Part shown: piece by piece, positions 35,523 to 45,137 of the stretch
Layout: every line of letters begins with the position of its first letter
Numbering within the stretch: the stretch's first letter is position 1
From: Persephonella hydrogeniphila
GTDB taxonomy: Bacteria > Aquificota > Aquificia > Aquificales > Hydrogenothermaceae
Direction: 5' to 3'
Assembly (NCBI RefSeq): GCF_900215515.1
Contig: NZ_OBEI01000002.1
Location: forward strand, 124,001 to 188,000
Length of the DNA stretch: 64,000 nucleotides
Translations under genes and position numbers: made by a program
The notes under the pieces: model-generated
The model's database searches: none
Told to the model about the DNA's origin: nothing
What the model saw: only the letters and a program-made list of their open reading frames with translations

Positions 35523-38244
35523 TCTCCCTCAGAATTTTGATTTCTCTGAGAAATATATTTCTTATCTCTTTCTTTGTTTCGATTAATCTTTCCCACAGCT
35601 CGTCTGGTTCTATCCCGAAGGAATGGGAGATTCTGTATAAAAATGGAGAATTTCGGTATATTTTAGATAGACCTACACCTTTTATCATCCTCAATCTTGC
35701 CTCTACTTCCCTGAGGAAAAGGTAATCATCTATCAGATTTTCTTTAAAGATTTCCACTCCTTCAAGTATATTTGTAATTCTTTTTTTGTTTTTCAGTATA
35801 TAGATCTGAACTAAAAACTCTATATCTGTTATTCCTCCCTTTCCCAGCTTTATATCCATCTCTTCAGGTGTTTCCCTCGCAAGTCCTTCAAGTTTAAATC
35901 TCATATCGACAGCTTCGTTTATGAATTTTCTGTCTATAGGAGAACCAAAGAGAAACTCCTCAATTATTTTTTCCATACTGTCCTTTACATTTTTGTCTCC
36001 TGTTATAAATCTTGCCTTTGTCCATGCGAGTCTTTCCCAGACTCTTGCTTCCTTCTGAAAGTAGTTCTTATAAAAGGAGAGTGATGGGGACAGTTCTCCT
36101 CCTTTCCCAAAAGGCCTCAGTCTGAGGTCTATATTGTACAGAATGCCCTCTCCTGAATAGGATGTAAGAGCTTTAACAATACTGACGGGGATTTTTATTA
36201 ATCTATTTTTGCTTTCTTCGTCTTTGAAAACAAATATCAGATCAAGATCTGAGCCTATATTCATCTCTCTGCTTCCTAATTTTCCCAGAGAGTATATCGC
36301 AAAATCTTCTCCTCTGTAGTACAGGTACAGCTGTTCAAGAATAAAGTCTGCCAGATTTGATAAAGAGTAGTTTATATCTCTTAATCTTTCTTCTGGATTG
36401 TCTGTATGAATTTTTGATAAATACTGAAGGGAAACGAGGACTTCTACAATTTTTTTCAGTTTTTTCAGCCTGTCTATGGAATCAATGTTCTGGGGTATGA
36501 CCGATAGCTCTTTCTCGAAATCTTTTTTCTCTCTGGGAACATCTTCTATGCCAAAAGCCCAGTCTAAAAGCTCTCTGTCTTTTGACATAAGGTCTGATAT
36601 GTAATCAGAAAATTTGGCTATATTAAGCATAAACTCAACAAGATTAGGGTTTTGTTCAAGAGCAGAAACAAAAACCCACAGCATTCCCCCATCTATCATC
36701 ATTTTTCTGAAATTCAAAAGAAAGTCTTCCCTATCTTCAAACTCCTTCAGTTTGTTCTCAAAAGTAGGGATGAAACTGAATAGAACTTCTTTTGAGTTTT
36801 CAGAAAGCTCTATGTACAACTTGCTGAAAAATATATCTTTGAACATATTAAGAGCCCATTCTGGATTTTTAAAACCTAAGCTTTTAAGGTAGTTCTGAGC
36901 TTCCTCCTCGTAATGTTTTGTAAGTATAAAACTCTGGAGGGGAGTTAGTTTTATATCTATATCAGGAGATATACCTTCAAAGATACTTTTTACTTCTTTT
37001 CTTAAAGAGTTTAGTTTTTTAAGAAATTCCTCTTTTGAGGTAAACCCCATCTTTCTGGCATACTCTTCAGCATCTTTTATATGAAAAGTCTGGGTCTGAA
37101 TACAGTTTTTTATCTGGATTATATGCTCAAGATTTCTCAGAAAGTAATAGGCTTCTTTTAAAAGCTTTCCCTGATTTTCGCTGAGAATTTTGTGTTTTAC
37201 AAGTTTTTCAAGGACTTTTACTGTTCTTCTTTCCTGTAGTTCCGGGATTTTTCCTCCGTACATAAGCTGAAACACCTGTACTGTAAACTCTATCTCCCTT
37301 ATACATCCTTCGCTTCTTTTGATATCTATTGCATCTTTTATTTTTTTTCTGGCTTCCTCTTCTATAAGTCTTTTCATTTCAACAATTTCTTCAAAAACCT
37401 CTATACCTGCATGTTTTCTGTAAACAAAAGGTTTTACGATTCTCATAAATTCTTTTGAAACATCTTTGTTTCCTGCAGAATGTCTTGCCTTTATGAGCAT
37501 ATGTCTTTCCCACGTTCTCCCGTGACTCCAGTAGTAAAACTCGATAGCCGGCAGAGAGTAAGCTATAAAACCTTTTTTCCCTTCTGGTCTTAAATCAAGG
37601 TCTACAACCCACGGCTGTCCCTCTATATTCCTTTTTGTCATAAGCATTGTTACATTCTTAAAAACCTCTATGAAAAACTCTCTATTTGATATCCCTTTGT
37701 CTGTTTTTCCTTCATTTGAGTATACATACATGACATCAACATCTGAGTAGTAATTAAGGTCAAGTCCTCCTAACTTTCCAAGGGCAATGATAGAACCTTC
37801 TGCCTCTTTGCCAGTTTCCTGATCAATAGGAGTTCCGTATCTTTTTTTCACCTTTTCTATCGCCTTTCTGTAACATGCCTCAAAAGAAGCATCAGCAAGA
37901 TAAGAGTATTCTTCTGTAAGGTCTAACAGATCATGTTTTTTGTATATATCTTTTGCCACTATTCTTGAAAAATGCTTCAGCTTAAAAAATGTCAGTTTCT
38001 GGGCGAATAAGTTTGTGTCGTTAATATCCTGTAGTTCTTTTATTTCTTCAATAAGTTTGTCTCTACCTAATAACGGTCTGTCAATGTTATCGTGTATGTA
38101 ATCAAGTTGGTCTGGATGTCTAAATATAAAGTCGGCGATACAGGAGGAGTAATCTGCAAGTCTTTCTAGGAGGGTGTATTTTTCAGGGGATAATGACTGG
38201 AGGAAATCTTTTTTTAATGTCTCAAATTTAGTTAATTTTGCCAT
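35515..38244 (-). CDS. glnE: Bifunctional glutamine synthetase adenylyltransferase/adenylyl-removing enzyme
   Basis: 909 residues, full length, with two nucleotidyltransferase domains: adenylyl-removing in the N half (GGLDLNYYSDVDVMYVYS) and adenylyl-transferring in the C half (GSREMNIGSDLDLIFVF), each followed by a GlnD-type helical domain. It controls glutamine synthetase by reversible AMP addition under PII signals. CGGAG lies six bases before the ATG. The presence of GlnE implies an adenylylation-controlled glutamine synthetase. Confidence 0.96.
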   Translation of the reverse strand: MAKLTKFETLKKDFLQSLSPEKYTLLERLADYSSCIADFIFRHPDQLDYIHDNIDRPLLGRDKLIEEIKELQDINDTNLFAQKLTFFKLKHFSRIVAKDIYKKHDLLDLTEEYSYLADASFEACYRKAIEKVKKRYGTPIDQETGKEAEGSIIALGKLGGLDLNYYSDVDVMYVYSNEGKTDKGISNREFFIEVFKNVTMLMTKRNIEGQPWVVDLDLRPEGKKGFIAYSLPAIEFYYWSHGRTWERHMLIKARHSAGNKDVSKEFMRIVKPFVYRKHAGIEVFEEIVEMKRLIEEEARKKIKDAIDIKRSEGCIREIEFTVQVFQLMYGGKIPELQERRTVKVLEKLVKHKILSENQGKLLKEAYYFLRNLEHIIQIKNCIQTQTFHIKDAEEYARKMGFTSKEEFLKKLNSLRKEVKSIFEGISPDIDIKLTPLQSFILTKHYEEEAQNYLKSLGFKNPEWALNMFKDIFFSKLYIELSENSKEVLFSFIPTFENKLKEFEDREDFLLNFRKMMIDGGMLWVFVSALEQNPNLVEFMLNIAKFSDYISDLMSKDRELLDWAFGIEDVPREKKDFEKELSVIPQNIDSIDRLKKLKKIVEVLVSLQYLSKIHTDNPEERLRDINYSLSNLADFILEQLYLYYRGEDFAIYSLGKLGSREMNIGSDLDLIFVFKDEESKNRLIKIPVSIVKALTSYSGEGILYNIDLRLRPFGKGGELSPSLSFYKNYFQKEARVWERLAWTKARFITGDKNVKDSMEKIIEEFLFGSPIDRKFINEAVDMRFKLEGLARETPEEMDIKLGKGGITDIEFLVQIYILKNKKRITNILEGVEIFKENLIDDYLFLREVEARLRMIKGVGLSKIYRNSPFLYRISHSFGIEPDELWERLIETKKEIRNIFLREIKILRERG

Positions 38245-38301
38245 AATAAACTCCGGTTGGTGTTATAATTTGTTATTAACAGGATAATACAGAGGGAGTT
38301 T

Positions 38302-39384
38302 ATGCATCGCTTTATACCATTAATACTTATTTTTGCTTTTATTATAACAGCCTGTGAAAATAAGGAAAGTGAGAAACCCAAAATAGTAAAGATATCCCAG
38401 AAAGTACCGGATCCTGTAAAAGCTTTACAGAATAAAATAGCTTCTGCAATTAGTAAAATAAAACCTTCTGTAGTGACAATACTTTCAAAATCAGGTGGTG
38501 GAAAAACACCTATTATTTTTAGATTTAGTGATGAAATTCCTCCTGTAGAAAACGAATCCTTAGGTTCAGGCTTTGTTTTGAAAAAAGATAATAAGTATCT
38601 GTATATAGTTACAAACAGCCATGTTATAGAAAAGGCTAAGTTTATAACAATAAGATTTTCAAATAATTACAAGACAGAAGCGAAAATAGTTGGAAAAGAT
38701 GCTAAAAGTGATATCGCCCTATTAAAAGTAGAGATCAGCAAAGAGGTATCCCATATAAATCCTGTAAAGATAGGAGATCCAAAGAAATTAAAACTTGGTT
38801 ATTTTGTTATATCAGGGGGAAGTCCCTATAATCTCGGCTTGTCCTTTACTATAGGAATTATTTCTGCACTTAACAGGAATCTGGGAATATCTGCTTATGA
38901 AAATTACATACAGACAGATGCAGCTATAAATCCAGGAGATTCAGGGGGACCTCTTTTTAATATTGATGGAGAAGTAGTAGGGATGAACACAGCTATAATA
39001 CAGACAGGTCAGGGTCTGAGTTTTGCGCTTCCTATAAGTACAGTTGTAGAAATTGCAGATCAACTTTTAAAATACGGTAAAGTCAGAAGAGGATGGCTCG
39101 GTATTCTTGTACAGGATTTACCTGAATCGGTAAGAAAAAAATACAGGTTGAAGTATGGCGTTCAGGTAATAAAGGTGTTTAAAAATAGTCCTGCTTATAC
39201 TGCTGGAATAAAGTCTGGAGATATAGTACTGTCTATAAAGGGTAAAAAAATATCATCTCCTTCCGAACTTAAATATATAGTTTCACAGCTAAAACCTGAG
39301 GAAAATGTTATCGTAGAATTAATAAGGAAAGGACAAAAGCATAAAATAGAAGTAAAAATAAAAGAACTTGTAGACAAAAAATAA
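38302..39384 (+). CDS. HtrA/Deg-type serine protease, lipoprotein
   Basis: The 360 residues begin with a lipobox FIITAC (Cys18), followed by a trypsin-like domain with triad segments VTNSHV (His), KSDIALLKV (Asp) and NPGDSGGPL (Ser), and one PDZ domain (about 265-350). Membrane anchoring by a lipid, rather than a free periplasmic form, sets it apart from DegP. It probably removes damaged envelope proteins. A sigma factor gene follows 48 bases downstream. Confidence 0.93.
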   Translation: MHRFIPLILIFAFIITACENKESEKPKIVKISQKVPDPVKALQNKIASAISKIKPSVVTILSKSGGGKTPIIFRFSDEIPPVENESLGSGFVLKKDNKYLYIVTNSHVIEKAKFITIRFSNNYKTEAKIVGKDAKSDIALLKVEISKEVSHINPVKIGDPKKLKLGYFVISGGSPYNLGLSFTIGIISALNRNLGISAYENYIQTDAAINPGDSGGPLFNIDGEVVGMNTAIIQTGQGLSFALPISTVVEIADQLLKYGKVRRGWLGILVQDLPESVRKKYRLKYGVQVIKVFKNSPAYTAGIKSGDIVLSIKGKKISSPSELKYIVSQLKPEENVIVELIRKGQKHKIEVKIKELVDKK

Positions 39385-39432
39385 AGGAATATAGTAAAAT
39401 CTCCACCAATTTTAACGGAGAGTGGTAAGAAT

Positions 39433-40290
39433 ATGAGAAAATTCACCTATGAAGAAGGGATTACTTATTATCTAAAATCTATCTCAAAAATCCCTCTCCT
39501 GACACCAGAAGAAGAAAAAGAAGTGGCAAAAAAAGCAAAAGAGGGGGATAAAAAAGCCCTTGAGAAACTGATACAGTCAAATCTCCGGTTTGTGGTTAAT
39601 GTAGCGAAGAACTATTCCGGCTATGGTATACCATTTCAGGAACTGATATCCGCCGGAAATATAGGTCTGATAGAAGCTGCCAAAAGATTTGATCCTGATA
39701 GGGGAGTTAGATTTATATCCTATGCTATATGGTGGATAAAACAGTCTATTCTACAAACTATACAGAATCAGAAAGATGTTATAAAGATCCCCCAAAAAAC
39801 ACAGAATCTCTCTATAAAAATCGATACTGCATATTTAGAACTGAAAGAAAAACTGAACAGGGAACCTAAATACTCAGAAATAAAGAGATATCTCGAAGAT
39901 AAAGAAGATATAAAAATAGATGAAGAGACAATAGAAAGCTACCTTCTTATAAAAAGACATTCTGTCTCTCTGGATACACCTGTTGATATGGAAGAGGGAA
40001 CATTTTTTATAGATCTTATATCAAAGCACAGTACAAAAGAGATAGAGGAGGATGTTGTAAAAGAATCGATAGAAAAAGAAATAAACTATATTCTTTCCCA
40101 TCTTAGCGAAAGGGAAAGATATATCATAATCCACAGGTTTGGTCTTAACGGAGAAGAACCGAAAACCCTCAGGGAAATAGGTAAAGCCCTTGGAGTTTCA
40201 AGGGAAAGGGTAAGACAGATAGAAATAAGAACTTTGAAAAAAATCAGAGCCCTTGCAACGAAAAGACATCTAAAAGATCTGCTCAGTTAG
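39433..40290 (+). CDS. Sigma-70 family RNA polymerase sigma factor (group 2)
   Basis: 285 residues with regions 1.2 to 4.2 and no region 1.1. Region 2 is highly conserved (AISYAIWW-type helix: RFISYAIWWIKQSILQTI), and region 4.2 reads TLREIGKALGVSRERVRQIE. It is closest to primary-type sigma factors but too short to be the housekeeping RpoD, so it is probably an alternative one of the RpoS/SigB-like group. The end overlaps the convergent small cysteine gene by eight bases. No anti-sigma gene is adjacent. Confidence 0.9.
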   Translation: MRKFTYEEGITYYLKSISKIPLLTPEEEKEVAKKAKEGDKKALEKLIQSNLRFVVNVAKNYSGYGIPFQELISAGNIGLIEAAKRFDPDRGVRFISYAIWWIKQSILQTIQNQKDVIKIPQKTQNLSIKIDTAYLELKEKLNREPKYSEIKRYLEDKEDIKIDEETIESYLLIKRHSVSLDTPVDMEEGTFFIDLISKHSTKEIEEDVVKESIEKEINYILSHLSERERYIIIHRFGLNGEEPKTLREIGKALGVSRERVRQIEIRTLKKIRALATKRHLKDLLS

Positions 40291-40456
40291 ATTTTGGTTT
40301 AAATGCAAGGCAGGTTTTTTTAGAGGCCTTTTTGACTTCAATAGAGGGGATTAGGCGGCTTTTAAATCCAAAATATTTACATCCATAGGGAAAATTTTTG
40401 TCCCATGTTATATAAAAGTATTCACACTTATAGCAGTTTACAGATTTCCTATCCAT
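40283..40456 (-). CDS. Small cysteine-rich protein, 57 residues
   Basis: An ATG inside the end of the DedA gene opens a 57-residue frame that fills the space to the sigma factor gene. It starts MDRKSVNCYKCEYFYITWD and has four cysteines at 8, 11, 26 and 49, a CxxC plus two singles that could bind zinc or iron; it is rich in Lys and aromatic residues. The 19-base overlap with the DedA gene suggests translational coupling, as no Shine-Dalgarno sequence is present. I have the impression that such short cysteine proteins recur in related genomes but cannot confirm it. Confidence 0.72.
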   Translation of the reverse strand: MDRKSVNCYKCEYFYITWDKNFPYGCKYFGFKSRLIPSIEVKKASKKTCLAFKPKSN

Positions 40457-40908
40457 TGCCCGAAAAATGCCATAAATAAAAATCTTGGAAGTCTTCCGAC
40501 AAAAGCAGCCAATAAAAATCCTAAAACAGGCATCTCAAAAATCCCTGCCATCCAGCAGATAACCTTAAAGGGAACAGGTGTTATAGCTGCTATTATAACA
40601 GCCCATATTCCGTATTTTCTGAAAAGTATTTCTCCCTTTTCATAATGTTTTTCACTGATAATTTTTTTTAGAATAGGTTCTCCTAAAAATTTCCCAAGGA
40701 AATAGCCTACAAGACCACCTAAAACACTTCCGATTGTTGCCGTTAAGGCAGCATTTAACGGAACAAGACCAAAAGCTGTTCCTCCTGTTATAAACGGGTC
40801 AGGTGGAACTGGCTGAATTATACTTTCTGTAAAGGAAACAATGAAAATTCCCCAGTATCCGTAATCTGCTACAACTTCCTCAGCCCACTGTTTTAACCCT
40901 TCAAACAT
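40438..40908 (-). CDS. DedA/VTT-domain membrane protein
   Basis: 156 residues with several hydrophobic segments. The re-entrant motif ESIIQPVPPDPFITGG and the matching ITPVPFKVICWMAG are typical of the YqaA branch of DedA/SNARE-associated proteins, which flip undecaprenyl phosphate or phospholipids. It starts inside the end of the Uma2 gene (eight bases) and continues into the small cysteine gene, so three genes form one unit. Confidence 0.88.
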   Translation of the reverse strand: MFEGLKQWAEEVVADYGYWGIFIVSFTESIIQPVPPDPFITGGTAFGLVPLNAALTATIGSVLGGLVGYFLGKFLGEPILKKIISEKHYEKGEILFRKYGIWAVIIAAITPVPFKVICWMAGIFEMPVLGFLLAAFVGRLPRFLFMAFFGQWIGNL

Positions 40909-41521
40909 TTAATATATCCTTTACATTTATTTCTTTTCCAAAAACTTTTATTTTCTTGTCTAACGGGTAAATCTCTATGTTCAGGTACTCTTTTTTGTAA
41001 GGATTTGTATAAACTTCAATCTGATTGCTGTTCAAATCAACAATCCATACCTGCTTTATCTTCTTTTTTGCATATAAAGGTATTTTTATATATCTGTCTT
41101 TTTCAAGGGTTGTGTCGGCCACCTCAATAAGAAGCTCTATATATTTTGGTTTTGGATGCTGTTTTTCCTTTCTGAACTCTTTATCTACAAGTGCTATATC
41201 TGGTTCTGGTAGGTTCTCAGGAGATATGTAAATAGGATTTTGAACTCTCAGACTGTACTTTTCTTTTAGCTCTTTTTGTAATTGTAAAAGTTCACTGAAA
41301 ATCTCAACTAAATTATCCACAACTAATGCATGTTTTAAACCTATTGGACTCAACTTGATAACCTCACCGTTTATTAGCTCAACCTTCTCATCGGGCTTGA
41401 AAATTCCCGCTTCATACATCTTTTCAAGGTCTTTTACTTTGAACTTGTATCTAAAACTTTCAGGTTTTCTTGGTTTTAAAACCTGCTTTTTTTCTTTTTT
41501 TTCTACAGTAGAAACAGCCAT
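40901..41521 (-). CDS. Uma2-family (DUF820) putative restriction-endonuclease-fold protein
   Basis: 206 residues: a basic N-terminal tail (about 1-22), then the Uma2 fold with KVELINGEVIKLSP, EPDIALVDKEF and LIEVADTTLEKD, giving a PD-(D/E)xK-like set (Asp in PDIALV, Glu in IEVAD). The biological role of the family is unsettled; many copies occur in cyanobacteria and some thermophiles, often without a methyltransferase partner, as here. It contains an isolated perfect DnaA box (41313-41321). Confidence 0.85.
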   Translation of the reverse strand: MAVSTVEKKEKKQVLKPRKPESFRYKFKVKDLEKMYEAGIFKPDEKVELINGEVIKLSPIGLKHALVVDNLVEIFSELLQLQKELKEKYSLRVQNPIYISPENLPEPDIALVDKEFRKEKQHPKPKYIELLIEVADTTLEKDRYIKIPLYAKKKIKQVWIVDLNSNQIEVYTNPYKKEYLNIEIYPLDKKIKVFGKEINVKDILNV

Positions 41522-41625
41522 AATTAATCACCTTTTTGTTTCCTTTTAGAGATTATATTACAGAAGAAATTTTGAAATTTCATTCGTTTGACCGGTAGAT
41601 TTATAAGAAAGAGAAGTTTTAATGT

Positions 41626-41652
41626 TTGAAAAACGAGGGGCTAATGCCCCTT
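41626..41652 (-). terminator. Terminator of tyrS
   Basis: On the minus strand GGGGC-ATTA-GCCCC (41650-41637), then TCGTTTTTC. The stem begins four bases after the tyrS stop. Confidence 0.8.
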
Positions 41653-41653
41653 C

Positions 41654-42898
41654 TTAGATTTCTGCTTTTATATTTTCAGGTTTTATCCTTGCAAATTTTC
41701 TTTTTCCTACCTGAAGGACAAACTCTTCTGATAAATCCACCTCAAAATATGGGTCTGTGAATTTATTTCCGTCTATTTTTACAGCTCCTCCTTTTATAAG
41801 CCTTCTTGCTTCAGATTTTGACGGAGCAAACCCTAATTTGTAAACAAGTTCATACAGAGGAATTTTTTTCTCCTCTGTTGATATGACAACTTCAGGTTCA
41901 GGAATATCTTCCGGAAGTTCTCTTTTAGAGTGAACTTTTTCAAAATGTTCTTTTGCTTTTATCGCAGCGTCTTCATCATGGAACCTTGTAACTATATACA
42001 TCGCGAGCTGTTTTTTAACTTCCATTGGGTGAAGAACTCCAGATTCAACATCTTTTTTCATCTTTTCAATCTCTTCTACTGTTAAATCTGTGAGAAGTTC
42101 CCAGTAATCCCACATTAGCTCGTCAGGAATAGACATAATTTTTCCGAACATCTCCTCAGGAGGCTCTGTTATTCCTATGTAGTTTCCATAGGATTTACTC
42201 ATCTTTCTAACGCCGTCTGTTCCAACAAGGAGAGGTAGCAAGATAGCAACCTGTGGTTTTTCTATTCCGTATTCCTTTTGAATATCCCTACCAATTAATA
42301 GGTTGAACCTCTGATCTGAGCCTCCAAGCTCAACATCTGCCTTTATGGCAACAGAATCGTAAGCCTGAAGAAGCGGATATATAAACTCATGGATAGCTAT
42401 TGGTTTATTCTCCTTAAATCTCTTTTTGAAATCGTCCCTTTCTAACATCCTTGCTACTGTGTATTTTGCTGTTAGCCTTATCAGGTCTTCGGCTGTCATA
42501 TCCCCGAGCCATTCGCTGTTGAAAACGACAACCGTTTTTTCAGGGTCTAAGACTTTAAAAACCTGCTCTTTGTATGTTTTTGCATTTTCTAAAACCTGCT
42601 GTTTTGTCAGAGGAGGTCTTGTTTTATCCCTTCCTGAAGGGTCTCCAATCATAGCTGTAAAATCACCGATTATAAAATAAACTGTATGTCCAAGCTGCTG
42701 AAATGTTCTTAGTTTTTGTAGAAGAACTGTATGACCAAGGTGAAGGTCTGGGGCTGTTGGGTCAAAACCTGCTTTTACTATAAGAGGTCTTCCCTCTTTC
42801 AGCTTTTCTAAAAGTTCTTCTTCGTTTATTATCTCAATAACCCCTTTTTTTATCAGTTTTAGCTGCTCTTCCGGTGAAAGTCCATGAAAATCTATCAA
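41654..42898 (-). CDS. tyrS: Tyrosyl-tRNA synthetase
   Basis: Charges tRNA-Tyr. The chain is 414 residues, class I, with [15 protein letters not shown] (HIGH motif as HLGH), [20 protein letters not shown] and the KMSKS loop in [13 protein letters not shown]; an S4 domain closes the chain ([16 protein letters not shown]). This is the TyrRS-Z type common in thermophiles. Single-gene unit with its own terminator; no T-box leader was seen. Confidence 0.98.
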   Translation of the reverse strand: MIDFHGLSPEEQLKLIKKGVIEIINEEELLEKLKEGRPLIVKAGFDPTAPDLHLGHTVLLQKLRTFQQLGHTVYFIIGDFTAMIGDPSGRDKTRPPLTKQQVLENAKTYKEQVFKVLDPEKTVVVFNSEWLGDMTAEDLIRLTAKYTVARMLERDDFKKRFKENKPIAIHEFIYPLLQAYDSVAIKADVELGGSDQRFNLLIGRDIQKEYGIEKPQVAILLPLLVGTDGVRKMSKSYGNYIGITEPPEEMFGKIMSIPDELMWDYWELLTDLTVEEIEKMKKDVESGVLHPMEVKKQLAMYIVTRFHDEDAAIKAKEHFEKVHSKRELPEDIPEPEVVISTEEKKIPLYELVYKLGFAPSKSEARRLIKGGAVKIDGNKFTDPYFEVDLSEEFVLQVGKRKFARIKPENIKAEI

Positions 42899-42950
42899 AT
42901 TCTTCCTCCTATTTGTTTTTAGAATAGATATTATATGAAAAATTGAGACT

Positions 42951-45023
42951 TCATTTATATTTTTCCGATTTTTTATATGAAGAAATAACGGATTTATTTT
43001 CTTTCTTTTTTACTTTTCTTGAAGCATCAATCTCATATATTTCAATACTTTTTAATCCATATAAGCTCCTCTTTCTTCCTCTGATTTCTTCAATCAGATA
43101 CTTACCGTAGCATATGAAATCTCTCGGATTCCTTTTATAATCGATTACAACTGTATCGACTAACCTATTTTCCCTTACAGAGTAAACTGGGATAAGTATT
43201 TTTTCAACGTTTGATATTCTCTGTGAGTATATCTCTTTGTAGAAAAGGATATAGTTATCTACAACACATATAGGAAAAGACTCAATTTTTCTGTGCTTTA
43301 TAAACGGTTCATTTCCTGTATAAAAATCAATAATACTCCTAATAGTTGAATTTCTTCCTTTGCATACTGCCAGTGTATTATATGTATCACAGTTATCAAA
43401 CGTTATAAACTTCTTTAAGAAAATATTAAAAGCAATCTTCTTTTTACCTGTATTAAAGAGAATAAGATAAGGAGCTTTTTCAGGGAAAGTGGTAGATATT
43501 TTATCAATCTGCGTATCAAATTTATAAAGTTCTTCTGTGTTTCCTTCAGGAGTAGCCATATATAACTTCCTGTCTTTGTGAGATATATAGAAAACACCAA
43601 ATGGAAATGACCTGATGGTTCTTAATACTTTATCTTTCTTACTCAGTTTTTTACTAAATAAGACATCTTTCTTGTCATTTAAGATATATATGAAACCATC
43701 AAATTTTTTATATTTTGAACATTCTCCCTGAAAAGATGGTCTAACACAGTACTCTCCCGGATAAACAACTACAAAATAGCGATTTGGAATAACTGTAGGT
43801 GAAATATCTATAGTTTGATCTTTGTAAAATATCATTTTAAAAAATTCATTTTCCGGATAACGTTGGTAACAAAGAATTTTTTTAACTGTATCCTCTTTTA
43901 AAGAATACCTGTATATACAGTCTCCCTCTACTGTACACCATTTATAACTTTTGCATTTTTCTGTTATTCCAATTGGTTCAAACTTTTTTATAAAGATAGA
44001 ACTTTCAATTAACCATTTTTCAGTGAAACCTGAAATTTCTAAAGATATTTCCTTTAATAGATTTCCATTTATATCAAAAACTCTTATATTTTCCCCCTTG
44101 ACATAGTAAGGAATCTGTTTTCCATCAATTTCAAAAAATATTTCTTTCCCGGTTTTATCTACACTGTCTATTAAGATGTACTTCAGTTCCCTTTGGGGAT
44201 AAATCTTGGCTTTTGTATTTCTGCTTAGGTTTTTAATAGAAGCTATTTTTTTAATTACAGGTTTTTCAGCTTTAAAAATGTATTCAGTAAGTTCTTCATA
44301 AGTTTTATCCCATGTTAAAAATCTCAAACCTTGTTTATTTACAAGAATCTTATCATCAATACATGCATAAAAATCAACCTTTTCTTCAAAGGGAAATGTC
44401 AATTTTCTCTTAATTTTTCCGGTATTAATATCTATTAAGAAAAAAATTGTTGAGTTTCTAAGCTTAAAAATGCCTAACAGGTTACCTTCACAATAGTGAA
44501 AGTTCAGTACGCTTATACTGTAGTAATCTGGGATATCTAACTCTACAAAGGTTAATTCACTGCTGTTATTGCCTTTAATAAGTTTTTTTTCTTTAATATA
44601 TATTTCCTTTCCGTCAATAACTATCAGATTATTTTTGTATACCCTTTTAAAGAAATCTGCCTCAACTTTATTTTCTTTTAAGATTTTGCCATTTGATAGT
44701 TGGAATGTATAAAAGTTGTATCTGTCGTAAAAGAATACCTGTCTATCAGATATCTTTACGGGGACACCTTTAACCTTATCAAATATTTTTCCATCTTTAA
44801 GTATAAAGCTGATTTCTTTAAATCTTGAATCATTACTTTCAATAGAAATTACACTCATGGAGATTACTTCTAAGTTATTTAGCTCTTTATAGGTTATAAG
44901 CTTACCAACAGGATATAAACCCTCAGAAAGAACCGAGTTGACTTTTTTATCCAGAGAAGTTGCGATAGAAAGCTTAAAAGAAAAAAAGATTATTAACACC
45001 ATTATAAAGAAATGTATCCTCAT
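42951..45023 (-). CDS. Exported protein of unknown function, 690 residues
   Basis: Signal peptide (about 1-22), then a long beta-rich chain with repeated short strands (patterns such as [15 protein letters not shown] and [11 protein letters not shown]) that look like a beta-propeller or stacked blades. Ten or more cysteines lie in the C-terminal two thirds, so disulfides are likely. The tail is Lys/Ser-rich. No lipobox and no terminal aromatic strand, so it is probably periplasmic or secreted. Bases seem even more AT-rich than in the neighbours. No family is recognised; the type II secretion system is a possible exporter. Confidence 0.75.
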   Translation of the reverse strand: MRIHFFIMVLIIFFSFKLSIATSLDKKVNSVLSEGLYPVGKLITYKELNNLEVISMSVISIESNDSRFKEISFILKDGKIFDKVKGVPVKISDRQVFFYDRYNFYTFQLSNGKILKENKVEADFFKRVYKNNLIVIDGKEIYIKEKKLIKGNNSSELTFVELDIPDYYSISVLNFHYCEGNLLGIFKLRNSTIFFLIDINTGKIKRKLTFPFEEKVDFYACIDDKILVNKQGLRFLTWDKTYEELTEYIFKAEKPVIKKIASIKNLSRNTKAKIYPQRELKYILIDSVDKTGKEIFFEIDGKQIPYYVKGENIRVFDINGNLLKEISLEISGFTEKWLIESSIFIKKFEPIGITEKCKSYKWCTVEGDCIYRYSLKEDTVKKILCYQRYPENEFFKMIFYKDQTIDISPTVIPNRYFVVVYPGEYCVRPSFQGECSKYKKFDGFIYILNDKKDVLFSKKLSKKDKVLRTIRSFPFGVFYISHKDRKLYMATPEGNTEELYKFDTQIDKISTTFPEKAPYLILFNTGKKKIAFNIFLKKFITFDNCDTYNTLAVCKGRNSTIRSIIDFYTGNEPFIKHRKIESFPICVVDNYILFYKEIYSQRISNVEKILIPVYSVRENRLVDTVVIDYKRNPRDFICYGKYLIEEIRGRKRSLYGLKSIEIYEIDASRKVKKKENKSVISSYKKSEKYK

Positions 45024-45137
45024 TTCCTAACCCTCTTTAGTAAGTTTTGTATCCATATAACTAATAAAGACCAAGGATTTTGTTATTTTTTCTTCGAAAA
45101 TGTAGTATAAAATTAGATTAAAAACGGAGATTAAGGA

